Source of the DNA: Sebastes aleutianus
Lineage: Eukaryota > Chordata > Actinopteri > Perciformes > Sebastidae
Assembly: GCA_916700875.1 (NCBI GenBank)
Contig: CAKAKS010000032.1
Coordinates: 9,983,001-10,047,000 of the forward strand
Direction: 5' to 3'
Length of the DNA: 64,000 bases
This document shows, in pieces, positions 25,067 to 35,924 of this stretch. Position numbers and translations under genes: made by a program. The notes beneath the pieces are model-generated. The model was not told the origin of the DNA and did not search any database. It saw only the letters and a list, made by a program, of their open reading frames with translations. Every line of letters starts with the position of its first letter. Within the stretch, counting starts at the first letter, position 1.

Positions 25067-25128
25067 TTTACATGCATGTAAATGGAAGAAATATTACATG
25101 CCTTTTTACTAACATGTTTTGCACTATG
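25067..25128 (+). repeat. 62-bp direct repeat, left copy
   Basis: Identical over 62 bases to 25683-25744 (begins TTTACATGCATGTAAATGG, ends GTTTTGCACTATG). The left copy sits in a 34-bp perfect palindrome at 25058-25091. Confidence 0.9.
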
Positions 25129-25682
25129 ACCGGAGGAAAACAACCAGCCAGAGCCGAGCTGGAGTCTGCCATCTCTGAGCAGCTGTCAATCACTGGTGAA
25201 CTACAATCAAACGGTCAAACTATGCAGCGCTGATCAAATATGAATCAATATTCTGTTACTGTAATGCCTATTTCTCGCCTCAAATGTTTTCAGAAACATC
25301 TTGTAGTTTACTGTTTAGCTGTGAAATGAGAAAGTTTGTGACCTGGCAACCATGTTGAGATCAGTTGAGGAAATACCAAGCACCGCCCACCAGCCGGAGC
25401 ACAGCCAATCGGAGCGCTCTCTTTCTGAAATGACCTGTGATTGGCCAAAGTCTCCCGTCACTGGTTAGATTTTTTAACAGAGCCATGAGGAGGTGCAGAA
25501 GTCTAGTTATCTCTCAGAGCACTTGAATTACAATATGCTGAAAAGTTATTGCCCAATGATGCCAAAAGCCTACTGGAGGTTTAAGTAAACGCATCTGGAG
25601 TTACGATCACAGTTGGCAGAAGTGCATTGAAACAAAGGAGGACAAACAGTAGCACAATGCTTCCTTGAGGGAGGCTAACCAT
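25129..25682 (+). mobile_element. Partial MITE family 1 with flank, copied from 27241-27809
   Basis: It starts abruptly at ACCGGAGGAAAACAACCA, which is an internal point of the element (27241 in the full copy), and runs past the MITE right end into non-MITE flank (CATCTGGAGTTAC, GGCAGAAGTGCATTGAAACA, GAGGCTAACCATTT) that also follows the copy at 27065-27709. The words CTGGTGAACTACAATCAAAC occur only in these two copies among those I compared. Confidence 0.8.
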
Positions 25683-25820
25683 TTTACATGCATGTAAATG
25701 GAAGAAATATTACATGCCTTTTTACTAACATGTTTTGCACTATGGAACTGTGATGCTGGAAACTTGAATTTCCCTCGGGATCAATAAAGTTACTATATCT
25801 ATCTATCTATCTATCTATGT
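25683..25820 (+). mobile_element. 62-bp repeat, right copy, with retrotransposon-type tail
   Basis: After the second 62-bp repeat come TTTCCCTCGGGATCAATAAAG and a (TATC)n run to about 25817. That combination is the usual 3' end of an abundant fish LINE/SINE type. Only the tail is present. Confidence 0.55.
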
Positions 25821-26089
25821 TTTTTTTTAAATATCTATATATAGATATTTAACTCCGGATGGATTTGTGGGTTGTAAATAAACTTGGGATGCTGTTCATA
25901 TATTCAACTTGGGATGTAAATACATCTGGGATAATTTTTATATTATATTATATTATCATTCTATGATATATGAGTTAATAGAGGAGAAGTGAGAAAGGGG
26001 TAGGGAAATATAAGTTTTTCTTCTACCTACTCCTTTTCGGACAGTACAGTATAACTCTTGTTTTGTTTGTTATTATTTTGCATCTGTTT

Positions 26090-26330
26090 TTATTTATTAT
26101 ATGTTCGAAATAAAGTCTCATTCATTCATTCATTCATTCATATATTGTAATTTGCTTAATGAATTGTATATATGTATATATATGTTTTTGTTTTTATTTT
26201 GTTCTTTTTTTATTTTTATTTATTATTGAATTGACGCTTTGGCAATATTGTTCACCTGACAGTCATGCCAATAAAGCAAATTGAATTGAATTAAATTGAA
26301 TTGAATTTAATTGAATTGAGAGGACTTTCA
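26090..26330 (+). mobile_element. LINE-type 3' tail with AATTG repeats
   Basis: CTGACAGTCATGCCAATAAAG followed by degenerate (TTGAA)n to about 26318 is a typical LINE-type tail in fishes. A (CATT)n run lies at 26121-26140. No coding part is left. Confidence 0.5.
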
Positions 26331-26659
26331 GTTGTTCTCTATTGTTTTGATGTATTATTAGAAACAAGAAGTAACCAAACTTTGCATGTGACTTCATACT
26401 GTTTATGAGGTCAGACGTTTTGTAGCCTATACCTCTGCATATTTATGCCAGAAACTGTAACATATTTGTCTAGGAATAACAAAGAAAATAGTATGACATT
26501 CATTTGAAATCTGCACTCAGTGTAGACACTTGTGTTAAATGCGCTGCAAATATACAAATACTACAACTACTGTACAAATATGGAACACCAAAATACATGT
26601 TATCAAGAGCTCGTTATCCTTAGAACATTTTAAAAGGAAATATCATCACATTTAATTAA

Positions 26660-27025
26660 TGATGTCTAATTATCTTTTGATATGTTTAGATATATTTTCT
26701 TTTTCTTCTGTACTGTTTTTTGTGTGTATTTCATTATTTTTATTGGATTGTTTTCCACTGTTTGGTTACGTTTTTCTGCCCATTTTGTGTACTTCCTGTT
26801 GTTGTTTAACTTTTTTTTTTCTTTTTTTTTTTAATTATGTTAGTTTAGATCTTTCTTCCTTTTTTGTTATTGTTTTTTTTTTCTCCTGGGGTTTGGGGGA
26901 GGTCCTTTGTTTAAGCCTGTGGCTTCTTGACCTCTCCTGACACATTTCTTTTTTTTTTTTCATTGACTGGATTTTGTGCAGTTTTATATACGGTATGTGC
27001 AAATAAATAAATAAATAAATAAACA
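26660..27025. repeat. T-rich low-complexity sequence and (AAAT)n
   Basis: T-rich stretches from 26690 to 26960, with an (AAAT)n run at 27000-27023. The 93-residue hydrophobic ORF here is a base-composition artefact. Confidence 0.5.
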
Positions 27026-27064
27026 TAATTCCTTTGTAATAGTTGTGTGAAAAGTCATCAAAAG

Positions 27065-27709
27065 TTAAAGCAGCAGTGGGTAGAATTGGAGCAAATATGA
27101 TAAAAAAAAAAGGTATTTTTATAAAACTGTCCCTATAACCTGACAGTAATGCATGAGACAGGTAATCTGCATAAAATCATGTGCCTCTGTGTCCTCCGGT
27201 GTCCTCCGGTGCTCCTAATGGCATCTGCAAGATTTCACAGACCGGAGGAAAACAACCAATCAGAGCCGAGCTGGAGTCTGCCATCTCTGAGCAGCTGTCA
27301 ATCACTGGTGAACTACAATCAAACGGTGAAACTAGGCAGCGCTGATCAAATATGAATCAATATTCTGTTACTGTAATGTCTATTTCTCAACTCAAATGTT
27401 TTCAGAAACATCTTGTAGTGTACTGTTGAGCTGTGAAATGAGAAAGTTTGTGACCCGGCAGCCATGTTGAGATCTGTTGAGGAAATACCAAGCACAGCCC
27501 ACCAGCCGAAACACAAACGCTCTCTCTCTGAAATGACCTGTGATTGGCCAAAGGCTCCCGTCACTGGTTCGATTTTTTTAAAGCCTGAAAACAGAGCCAT
27601 GAGAAGGTACAGAAGTCCAGTTATCTCTCAGAACACTTGAATTACAAAATGCTGAAAAGTTATTATGGGATTTTTGCCCAATGATGCCAAAAGCCTACTG
27701 CAGGTTTAA
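27065..27709 (+). mobile_element. MITE family 1, complete copy
   Basis: It begins TTAAAGCAGCAGTGGGTAG and ends CCTACTGCAGGTTTAA, so both ends finish in TTAA and form an imperfect inverted repeat of about 17 bp. Length is 645 bp with no transposase. CTCCGGTGTC is tandemly duplicated at 27192-27211. Confidence 0.85.
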
Positions 27710-28330
27710 GTAAATGCATCTGGAGTTACCATCACAGTTGGCAGAAGTGCATTGAAACAAAGGAGGACAAACAGTAGCACAATGCTTCCATGAGGGAGGC
27801 TAACCATTTAAGCATATGAAATTGTTTGGTTTTAATTAAACCTCATTTAACCAATAAGCTGCATATGAAACCAAACAAATGAATCCAGACCGAACCTCTC
27901 CTTCCTGAGCCATTATGTTGGCTAATCAGTGTTTAGCGATTCCAACCTGAATCCCCTCATCAATCTCCTGCTCTGTCAGTACATCTGTGGATGTGCATGT
28001 GAGCGTATGTGCACGCCGTATTGCATATGTGTGTGTTGACCCCCAGCAGCTGTGCTTTCTCCCTCATCAGCATTCTGGGTGGAAAGGGGGCTGTAAGGCT
28101 TTACCGAGCACAAAATGAAACCGAACAGGCAACAAGCCTCTGGAAGTGTATTCTCCCTTAATTGAAGTTCCCCCTCATCCAGACGCTGCACAATTGTGTG
28201 CGTATGCCCCTCAATATGTCTCCCCTGTCTGGCCCCTCAATCCTCTTAATTGGGTCTTTCAGTCCTCTAATTAACTCTGTCAATGCAGGTTGAGCTGAGC
28301 CAAGTTGGGACAAGCACTCCTCTATTGATC
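27710..28330. promoter_or_regulatory. Repeat-poor block 3' of olig4, candidate regulatory DNA
   Basis: 27710-27809 is the flank copied to about 25580-25682. From 27840 the sequence is unique and ORF-free. 28247-28256 (TAATTGGGTC) and 28268-28276 (TAATTAACT) are homeodomain-type sites about 3.3 kb beyond the olig4 stop, echoed at 37337-37361. Regulatory function is inferred. Confidence 0.25.
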
Positions 28331-29160
28331 AGTATCTGAAGCAGTTAACTTATCCATCTGTCTACATGGTGTGTAGTGTTTGCATGACAGTTAATGCACA
28401 AAAGGGTAAATGTGTGATATCCCTTGTATTGTTAAAAAAAAAAATTCCAACTTGTGTCTTTGATTTTTGCAATTCTTCTTCTTCAGCTAATAAGCAATTA
28501 AGTAGATTTTTTTTTGTACTATTTTATCTCAGATTTTGGATTACTTCATCTAACGTATGTGTAGGTGGTTGTGAAGAAAATATAGTCCTACGGTTGGTTA
28601 TGAGCTGTAACTCTCCTCTCTAATACATCCATTATGGTTAATATAGAACACTAAAATGCAGTGGTGGAAAGCAGCTAAGTACATTTACTCAAGTATTGTA
28701 CTGAAACACAATTTAAGGTATTTGCTCTTCCATGTTATGCTTTATACTTCTACCTCACTATATGTTAGAGGCAGATATTGTACTTTTTTCTTATGAGAAG
28801 TTTGAAAAAATTTGTTTCAATTGTTTACAATCATTTTTTTTTTCAAAATTCTAGTGCCTACCTGTCTTATTCTCTCTTGTTTCAAGATACAGACACTCAA
28901 CAGAAATGTAGATGTTGTAGATTAAACTGCCCAACACTTAATAAAGTAGCTAAAACCTCCACCTGGACCAACTACAACAAAAATGCTAGTCACACATTAA
29001 CGAATCAGTGCTGATAAACCTGTGATATACAGTATATGGCACTATGAAAATGTCCATTTGGCAATATAAGTACTTTTGTTACTTTAAGTACATTTTGATG
29101 ATACTTTTGAATGTAGGACTAATTACTTGTATTTTTCCATTGTAATATTGGTACTTTTAC
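28331..29160. other. Intergenic, nothing recognised
   Basis: A/T-rich, with GTACTTTTAC-like words near 28675-28800 and 29065-29160 that resemble a degraded interspersed repeat. No gene seen. Confidence 0.35.
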
Positions 29161-29162
29161 TT

Positions 29163-29340
29163 AGATAAATAATAATAATTTGATTTATATGGCGCTTTTT
29201 TAAGCTTAAGCACAAAGTGCTTTCCAGATTAAAAGATTTACAGAATAAACATACAAAATAAGAAACCCATGTACCCCTGTATGACAAAAATGAAAGCACA
29301 TATATCAAGCAGCACTGAGCCCATACATAAACAGATGAAG
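29163..29340 (-). mobile_element. Interspersed repeat of the TTTATATGGCGCTTT type
   Basis: AATAATTTGATTTATATGGC and CACAAAGTGCTTTCCAGA match a widespread fish repeat. A relative is at 19055-19140 in bsdc1 intron 7 (TTTATACAGCACCTTTCATA, AAAGTGCTTTACAAG). Confidence 0.45.
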
Positions 29341-29449
29341 GTAAAGTGCAGAATAAAAGCAATAGTTCATATACAGTAGGTAAGCAAAATGTGGACAAGA
29401 TAAATAACGTCATATATGAAAATAAGATGCAAATATCAGAAGTGATCCC

Positions 29450-31000
29450 ATAATGCCATAAAGGATGTGAATACTTCCTCCATCCCTGCTAAAATAATCC
29501 TTCTCTGTATCGCTGTATTTAATTTCCAGAGGTAATTGTGCACAACATTATGACTTAAAGCTGAGCTGCCACTGCTGGTTAGCGTATGCTAAAGAGCGCC
29601 GTGATGACAGCAGTGGCTGACCATAATGGCACACAGAGGACCTGTCCATATTGTATGATTTAAGAAGCATATCCATTACACACCACACACATCACACCCA
29701 CACATGCTCCAGACCGCTGATGCCACACCGTGGGTTAACACCATCTGCTGCTGATCAGGAAACACCAGCTTTGCACAAGTCAGTGTCTCTAATTATCTAC
29801 CTAGAGCAAAGGGAGGCCAGTCCCACTAATCTCCACAATGTGTTCTGCTTCCCATTCCCACCTGTGCCCGAGTGAAGGGGGGGCCCTTGTGGGAGGACCC
29901 GGGGTCTCTGTGTCAAGGGACCAGGGACCAGGTGACGCCGCAATGCCGGTCCCCACGACAGAAGCTCCGCCGCTTGGTTTGGCTGGCAGCTGCCTCCCCC
30001 CACTGAGACGTCCCACAGCTGACAATCCCAAAGTACTGACAGGGGCTCTTTGCAGTGTCAATAGCCTCATATATTAGAGCTAACCGCCTTTGTGGTGAGT
30101 GAGGGTGTCAGGCCTTTTGGCCCGACAGCGCTTGTTACCATGATGAAATGTAGATTGAATGGAGGGGGTCTGTGTCTCAGGCACGAGAGCGTGGACTCCC
30201 TCGGCCTTTGTGTCCCACGCATGGCTATTGTTCGAACCCATTCAGGGCTCTCGGGAGGGGAGGAGGAGGTGGGTGTAGGAGGGAGGTGGGTGAGAATGAG
30301 TTACATCTCTTCATTTCTCCCCCTGATCTCCAACTCATCTGTCAGCCGTGGGAGGATAAGCATGTATTTTACACGCTTGATTTGTTGCTAAGTGAAGGCC
30401 GGCCATTGTCGGCTTGTTTGACTAAATCATGTTCATGGCAATCAGTGTGGATAACAGTTATGTTTTGGTGGATTAATCATTGTTATGAATCAGCTAGCAC
30501 TTGAGTTTTCAACACATTTGTGTTGAAAGTATGTGGAAATATTTACTATAAAATTTAAAAAAGAGAATCCTGTGTGTTTTTATAGAAACTTTTTAGATTG
30601 ACCGCATTATGTCCTCTCCTTTAAAATTGCCCTTTGTGTGCCTATGCCCATGTTCTTATGAGACAGAGACAAATCGCTGGCCTAGAGCTAAGGACACGGC
30701 TATGTCCCTCGCCTGCGTCAGACAAAAGTGACGCGCCTTCCTGGCGCCTGTGTCGTCCTTTCATCTCCTACTCCCCGTTGAGGTGAAGATGGATGGTCCC
30801 CTGGCTCAGGAACGCCACATTCAGCCTCTGGTGCTGGCGTATTGTCTCGTCCTTCTGTCCCTCTCTAGCTCTTTAGAGGTTAGGCTGTCCAAAGCTGGTT
30901 AGCAACCAATGACAGCCCCCTTTCCTAAATATCCATTTTTACACTGCTGTCCTTCCCGAGCGCCAATAAAACCCCCTTCTGTTCAGTTAAAGAAGATGTG
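29450..31000. promoter_or_regulatory. Repeat-poor GC-balanced DNA between bsdc1 and olig4
   Basis: The blocks 29560-29650, 29830-30400 and 30600-30980 are free of recognised repeats and of credible ORFs and lie within 2 kb of the olig4 stop. They look like typical non-coding conserved blocks near developmental genes, but conservation cannot be tested here. Confidence 0.22.
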
Positions 31001-31206
31001 GCTGTATTGTTTTGATACAGCTGCTGTGTTTGTCAGTATGTCTAAAACCCTTCCAGAAAAGTAGCTGCCTTGTAAAAAGAAATAATACCTGGCTGACATT
31101 GTTTGTTTTTCACCAGTATTCAGACAAAACTACCAAAAAATATAGAAAAAAAAAATAATAGTATATAGAAGAAGAAAGCAAACAAGAGTTCTTATTATAA
31201 CAAAAT

Positions 31207-31212
31207 TTTAAT
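31207..31212 (-). terminator. olig4: Candidate olig4 polyadenylation signal (ATTAAA)
   Basis: TTTAAT on the plus strand reads ATTAAA on the minus strand, about 310 bases after the olig4 stop, within an A/T-rich 3' flank at 31100-31450. No canonical AATAAA was noted nearer the stop. Confidence 0.25.
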
Positions 31213-31523
31213 TTAGGAAAATAGAAATCCTGCAATACAATAGGACATACCACTTCCATTTCTGACAGTGTTTCATCACCACAGATATCAGATAAATTAC
31301 AGTATTTGCTACTCTGGTAAAATCCTGTGTGCATTTGGAATATTTCTGTATAAACAATGCAGAAGAGACAATTGATAAAAAATAGCAGCAGTTTGAATGG
31401 CAGAAGATATATACAGTATGTACAAGCTCTGGCACCAGCCATCGTTTTAGCAGTTCATTTAGCTGCTTGGTTCATTGTGTTGATCCAAACAGTTAGAAGT
31501 CAGTTTTTGTAAGAGAGTCCTGC

Positions 31524-32288
31524 TCACTTGGTCATAGACAGGCTGTGTAATGTGGAGGTAGTGGTGGGCAAAGGCTGGCAGAGCGAGCATGGGCATGGCA
31601 TGCCGGGGAAGTGCCTGTAGCAGCCAGCCAGGTGGAGGGGGTCCTTCAGGAGGCCCTGGACCGGAGCATGGAAACCCAGGAAGCTGGCGGACGGAGGGGA
31701 GTGCAGGGTTGTGGCGGGAGAAGGTGAAGAGTGATGCTGGAGAGCTGAGGGCGCTACTAGAGCGTGCAGTGACTGAGCCAGAGGATGCAGAGGGTGGTGG
31801 GCAGAGGGGGTGATGGCGTGGTGGGTGACGGTGCGACTCTGGGCGGCGGCGGCGGCGCCTCCGTAAACATCCCCCACCAACTTCTTCATCTCATCCAAGG
31901 AGCCGGACAGCATGAGGATGTAGTTGCGAGCCAACATTAAGGTGGAGATCTTCGACAGCTTGCGGACAGAAGGCCCGTGAGCGTATGGCATGACCTCTCT
32001 CAGGCTGTCCATCGCCTGGTTCAGATCGTGCATCCTCTTCCTCTCCCGGCTGTTGACTTTCAGCCTCAGGTCTTGCCCCTCGATCTCTTTGGGCTCAGAC
32101 CTGGTCTTGGCCTTACCGCCCCCGCTGCAGCGCTCCGTCCTGCCCTGGCCGTCGGCCTCGTCGTCTGCTCTGTTCTCTTGGCAGTACGTCTGGAACATCT
32201 TGTTGGAGAAGAAGCTCCCGGCACAGTCGTCCACCACAAGGTCTGGGGACGAGGAGCGGCTGCAGACGGAGCCAGAGTCAGAATCCAT
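31524..32288 (-). CDS. olig4: Oligodendrocyte transcription factor 4-like bHLH protein
   Basis: This single-exon ORF encodes 254 residues. OLIG proteins are nuclear class II bHLH factors that bind E-boxes, mostly as repressors, and pattern neural progenitors. The bHLH is at about 74-138: basic part KVNSRERKRMHDLN (Glu82 and Arg85 are the expected E-box contacts), helix 1 QAMDSLREVM, the OLIG-specific loop PYAHGPSVRKLSK and helix 2 LMLARNYILMLSGS. The start MDSDSGSVCSRSSSPD and the C-terminal GMPCPCSLCQ (229-238) are family signatures. A run of five alanines at 145-149 and a His/Pro/Ser-rich region follow the bHLH. OLIG1 is excluded by the loop. Olig4 fits better than olig2 or olig3 because of KVNSRER, NQAMD, KISTLMLARN and GDVYG and because the long Ser or His tracts are absent, but this rests on memory of the family. 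No intron interrupts the coding region, as is usual in this family. Confidence 0.93.
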   Translation of the reverse strand: MDSDSGSVCSRSSSPDLVVDDCAGSFFSNKMFQTYCQENRADDEADGQGRTERCSGGGKAKTRSEPKEIEGQDLRLKVNSRERKRMHDLNQAMDSLREVMPYAHGPSVRKLSKISTLMLARNYILMLSGSLDEMKKLVGDVYGGAAAAAQSRTVTHHAITPSAHHPLHPLAQSLHALVAPSALQHHSSPSPATTLHSPPSASFLGFHAPVQGLLKDPLHLAGCYRHFPGMPCPCSLCQPLPTTTSTLHSLSMTK

Positions 32289-32514
32289 CTCGGTTGGAGT
32301 AGATTAAAGTTGGGCAAAAAGAAATGGTCCAAAAATATACTACCCTGCTGGAGTTTAAATTCTACAGATGCTTCCTAGTTCTCTGCTCTCAAGCTGCTCC
32401 AGTTCCCTGTAGTGTCACCACAGTCTCTCAGAGTTTGTGCTGTTCAGTGTGATGATCAGTGTGTCCACAGGAGTGAGTCTGTCTAAACTGTCACCCTCTG
32501 GGCCCGCTGGGGTG

Positions 32515-32522
32515 TATTTATA
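32515..32522 (-). promoter_or_regulatory. olig4: TATA box of olig4
   Basis: The minus strand reads TATAAATA about 225 bp upstream of the olig4 ATG, in a GC-rich setting. Transcription would start near 32485-32490, giving a 5' UTR of about 200 bases. CCAAT (plus strand) at 32579-32583, about 60 bp farther upstream, could be an inverted CCAAT box. The factor sites are inferred from consensus only. Confidence 0.6.
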
Positions 32523-32988
32523 CCGCCGGCGTAACAAAGGAACAATAAAGCTGCATAATGAGACACTTAGAGCCACAGCCAATTGCAGAAGGGACACACT
32601 TTCACCCCTCCTTCCTGCAGCCCCCGCTTCACCTTCCCACACCCACGTTTAACTCCCCCAACCCTGATGAACCCCCCTACACATTAACCAAAACAGTTGT
32701 GTTGTTCACATGTTGTGTTAGGCTGTACAACCAGGATTTAACCAGGACTATGTTAAAGGGGAACTAAGTCCATTTTCAAAATTCATACATGGTCCTATAT
32801 GGACTAAGACTGTCACAAAAATATTAGTAAACATGAACAAGTCTCTCCCAAATCCATAAACTAGAGCGCTAAAACTCAAACTTGTGATATCATAGGGTAT
32901 AAAGTGTGGAACTGCTCCATTGACAATGGATTGGGAGAGATGTTATAGATGACACTGAGAGCATCCAGGGGAATGTTCTGAGTATGTC

Positions 32989-33456
32989 AGTGCATTCAAA
33001 TGAAACTCGTGAGCTCGCATGATTACAGCATGGGAAGTCATGTACACATGGTGTTCAAGTGGTTAAGTCATGAGAACAGCGGGAATATTAACGTTACTGT
33101 CGGCGTCTAGAAGCCACAGAGGCTAACAATTTAGCAACATTGCAAGTGGGTAGCATAACGCAGGAAATGCAAAAGCATAATGACAAGAAAAAGATGATGC
33201 CGTTTGGAATTTTAGTATTTTCCTCAGACATATTACGAAGAATTACAATATACAACTAAAATTACGATATTATGTACCAAAAAATGAACTTCCAAGGCCT
33301 CCGCCATTTCTGACAACGTCAAAAAATACGTTGCAACTCGTGAACTCGGAGCTCTCAGAAACTTTTCACTTACGAGGTTGTGAATATGACAAGAGGGGGG
33401 CGTTCATATGGACTCTTCTCATGAACACGGGAAACACAACCCCATTTGAAGGCACC
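32989..33456. mobile_element. GGTGCC-end MITE nested in the outer element
   Basis: This is a copy of 9703-10200. The right end CATTTGAAGGCACC is intact and the left end has drifted (GTGCATTCAAATG). About 468 bp. Confidence 0.8.
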
Positions 33457-33713
33457 ACATGGGTACATGTTCTGTTTCAGAACTGAGGACACATAGAATA
33501 AAGCTCATTTGGGTATAAAAATGAAAACAAACATTCTGTGGGTCCACAAAATCAGTATCCCATTCATTGTCTATGGAGCAGCTCCAGACTTTATACCCTA
33601 TGACATCACAAGTTTGAGACTTACTTCTCTGGTTTCTGGCTTTGAGAGAGAGTAGCTCATGTTCACAAATATTGATTGAACTTTCCTAAGCCATGGACAT
33701 AACATATTGGAAT

Positions 33714-34205
33714 TAGGACTGTCAAAGTTAACGCGATAATAACGCATTAATGCAAATTCGTTTTAACTCCATTCATTTCTTTAACGCAATAACACAACTT
33801 GCCATTTTTAAGGTTGTAGCGGGCTCAGTTTAAAATGGTATCACTGGCATCATATGAAACTACAAAACCTAAGGAATCCATTGATACCAAGCATGTCATA
33901 CTATTTTGTCGTGAAGGAGATTAAATATCGCTCCAAACTTGCATTCAATTTTGGTGAGGAAAAACCGGCATGGCAATTTTCAAAGGGGTCCCTTGACCTT
34001 TGACCTCGAGATATGTGAATGAAAATGGTTTCTATGGGTATGTGTGACATGCTGTGTTGTTGATGTTGTTTAGAGTATTAAATACTTGACAAATCCCTTT
34101 AATGTACATTTTGAACAGATAAAAAAATTAACAATTAATCATGATTAACTATGGACAATCATGCGATTAATCGCTATTAAATATTTGAATCGATTGCCAG
34201 CCCTG
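33714..34205 (+). mobile_element. hAT-like MITE family 2 nested in the outer element
   Basis: It runs from TAGGACTGTCAAAGTTAACG to GATTGCCAGCCCTG and is flanked on both sides by the exact 8-bp duplication ATTGGAAT (33706-33713 and 34206-34213). At 492 bp it lacks about 230 bp of the interior seen in the 720-bp copies. Confidence 0.88.
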
Positions 34206-34241
34206 ATTGGAATTCTTCATTTAGGTGGTGTTCCCCTTTAA

Positions 34242-35924
34242 AACTCCCATTAAAGATAGTGGTGCATGTTGCACAGTGCATGTGTGAACATAAAAATTGA
34301 ATCAAAAGTTTAATTTAGCAAGTAGGCAGAGTATTTCTTGTTATTATAATAATGCAGACAAGGTTAATGAAATCACCCTGATATGGGATTAATAGAAATA
34401 CGCAGGGCTATAATAAAAATACAGGGCTTTACTCACCCTATAGGCTACAGACATTCAAAGTGAAGTAAAAGTGAGAGCCACAGATCTGCTGAAGAGTGAA
34501 AAAGACCACATTTTAATAGCCCCTGTTCCATAACACCAGATATATGACGCCTTCAAGGCCTTATTTACATATGGTATCCACGAGACACGTTGGGGAAAGG
34601 TATGAAGCACCATATGAGGTGCTTGAACATGTAAAAGAGCGGCGTTAATGGCAGACTAGGTACAATTCAACCAGGAGCTTGAGACAAAAGAGGTCAGATA
34701 AATTTGACTTGGCTCCCTAAACAGTCTGTGAAATCACATCACTATCACTGGAAGGGGGTCCTTCAGATGGGGAGGAGGTAGTTAAAAAGATACTAAAGAG
34801 TGGGCACGCCATTGTTTTCCCCTAATTCAACCGTAAAGCTACTAGCACTTTCTCAGGTTTTTTCAGCTCTAAGTGTTTTTCTTTCTCTTGATATGAAACG
34901 GCGGCTGTCAGACAAACTTTAAAGGAATTTGAGATACAGAAGTTTCCATTCCTGACATATAAATTCAGGCTTTAATGTCCAGCACATATCTGTTGATCTA
35001 ATCTTGAGGCTGGATCAAGCTGTCTTTTCAACAGCTCTCTTTCTGTGGTGTTCTGAGGCTGGATTTCACCGCACAGCTCTGGAATTTCCTGCCGCCTTTC
35101 TGCCAAGCAAAGCCTCCAGCGAGGCAGTGCTTAGAGGGCCAAATATATAATAATACTCATGTGTTACACCATCCGTGGTAGCAAAAGAGATTTGCAAAAA
35201 ACATTCAACCTTGGATGAAGCATTGATTCTTGCCTGGAGAGTGAAATAATGGCAGAGCGATCAACGAGGTTGTATTTGATTCAGATGGAAGAAACATCTC
35301 AGAGGCGTCATAATGTGTCGTGTTTCCATCATCTCTCGGCTCATAAAAGAAACTATTTGCTTTTCCCTTCTTGGTGCACAGCAGGACACCCTGGTTTATA
35401 TTTACCCAACAGCAGTAGACGTTGTCCTCCAGCCGTGGGCGTCATAGTGCAGCTTCATCGATCGTTCCAGAGACATGTGGAGTAGATTGGAAGTTACCAT
35501 TGACTTGCAATTCTAGGCCTATGTGTTTCAGCATTCATTGATCAGTCAAATGATAAATCACCATAGATACCATGTATACAAAACAACACTATCAACATCC
35601 CTTTCTTAAGAAATATAGTTTTCAAAATATCATTAGTCTTAGCTGATTGGAAAATTGCAAGAGAATGAACCATGAATGAGCATAAATACACATTTTTCAA
35701 TATAAGACAACATTCAGCCTCATTTTTCAATAAACAGCATACTCAAATCCCGTCCATCACTTATCGTTTATGAACAACCCAAACTCATTTCAAAGTCAAT
35801 TTGTGTTTGACCTTAACACATCAATCCATAAACTAAATTCCCAGTTGTTCTCAATGAAATTCAGTTATCTGAGCAAATGCAGACAACAAAAATGGCTTCA
35901 AGATTAATTCCTCATTTAGCAGGC
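34242..35924. other. Intergenic, no gene recognised
   Basis: Unique sequence. The 78-residue ORF at 35249-35485 has no recognisable features. Parts of 34470-34780 and 35040-35220 are repeat-free and could hold regulatory DNA. Confidence 0.35.

Larger units (their letters stand above)
32753..34241. mobile_element. TTAA-flanked foldback MITE (outer element of a nest)
   Basis: It begins TTAAAGGGGAAC and ends GTTCCCCTTTAA. The arms are inverted: ACTTGTGATATCATAGGGTA near 32880 pairs with TACCCTATGACATCACAAGT near 33594. Two other elements interrupt it, at 32989-33456 and 33714-34205. Without them about 530 bp remain. The left end is 231 bp upstream of the olig4 TATA box. Confidence 0.8.

Noticed and set aside
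25067..25744. 62-bp direct repeats as LTRs of a tiny retroelement
   Set aside because: No TG/CA ends, primer site or polypurine tract, and the interior is a piece of a MITE with its genomic flank.
26659..26940. Very hydrophobic 93-residue ORF that could pass for a membrane protein
   Set aside because: It is a translation of a T-rich low-complexity tract.
31524..32288. Calling the gene olig2 or olig3
   Set aside because: The basic region and helix 2 differ (KVNSRER, NQAMD, KISTLMLARN) and the long Ser or His tracts typical of those paralogues are absent.
31977..32378. 133-residue plus-strand ORF across olig4
   Set aside because: It is antisense to the bHLH coding region. The open frame is a by-product of GC-rich olig4 codons.
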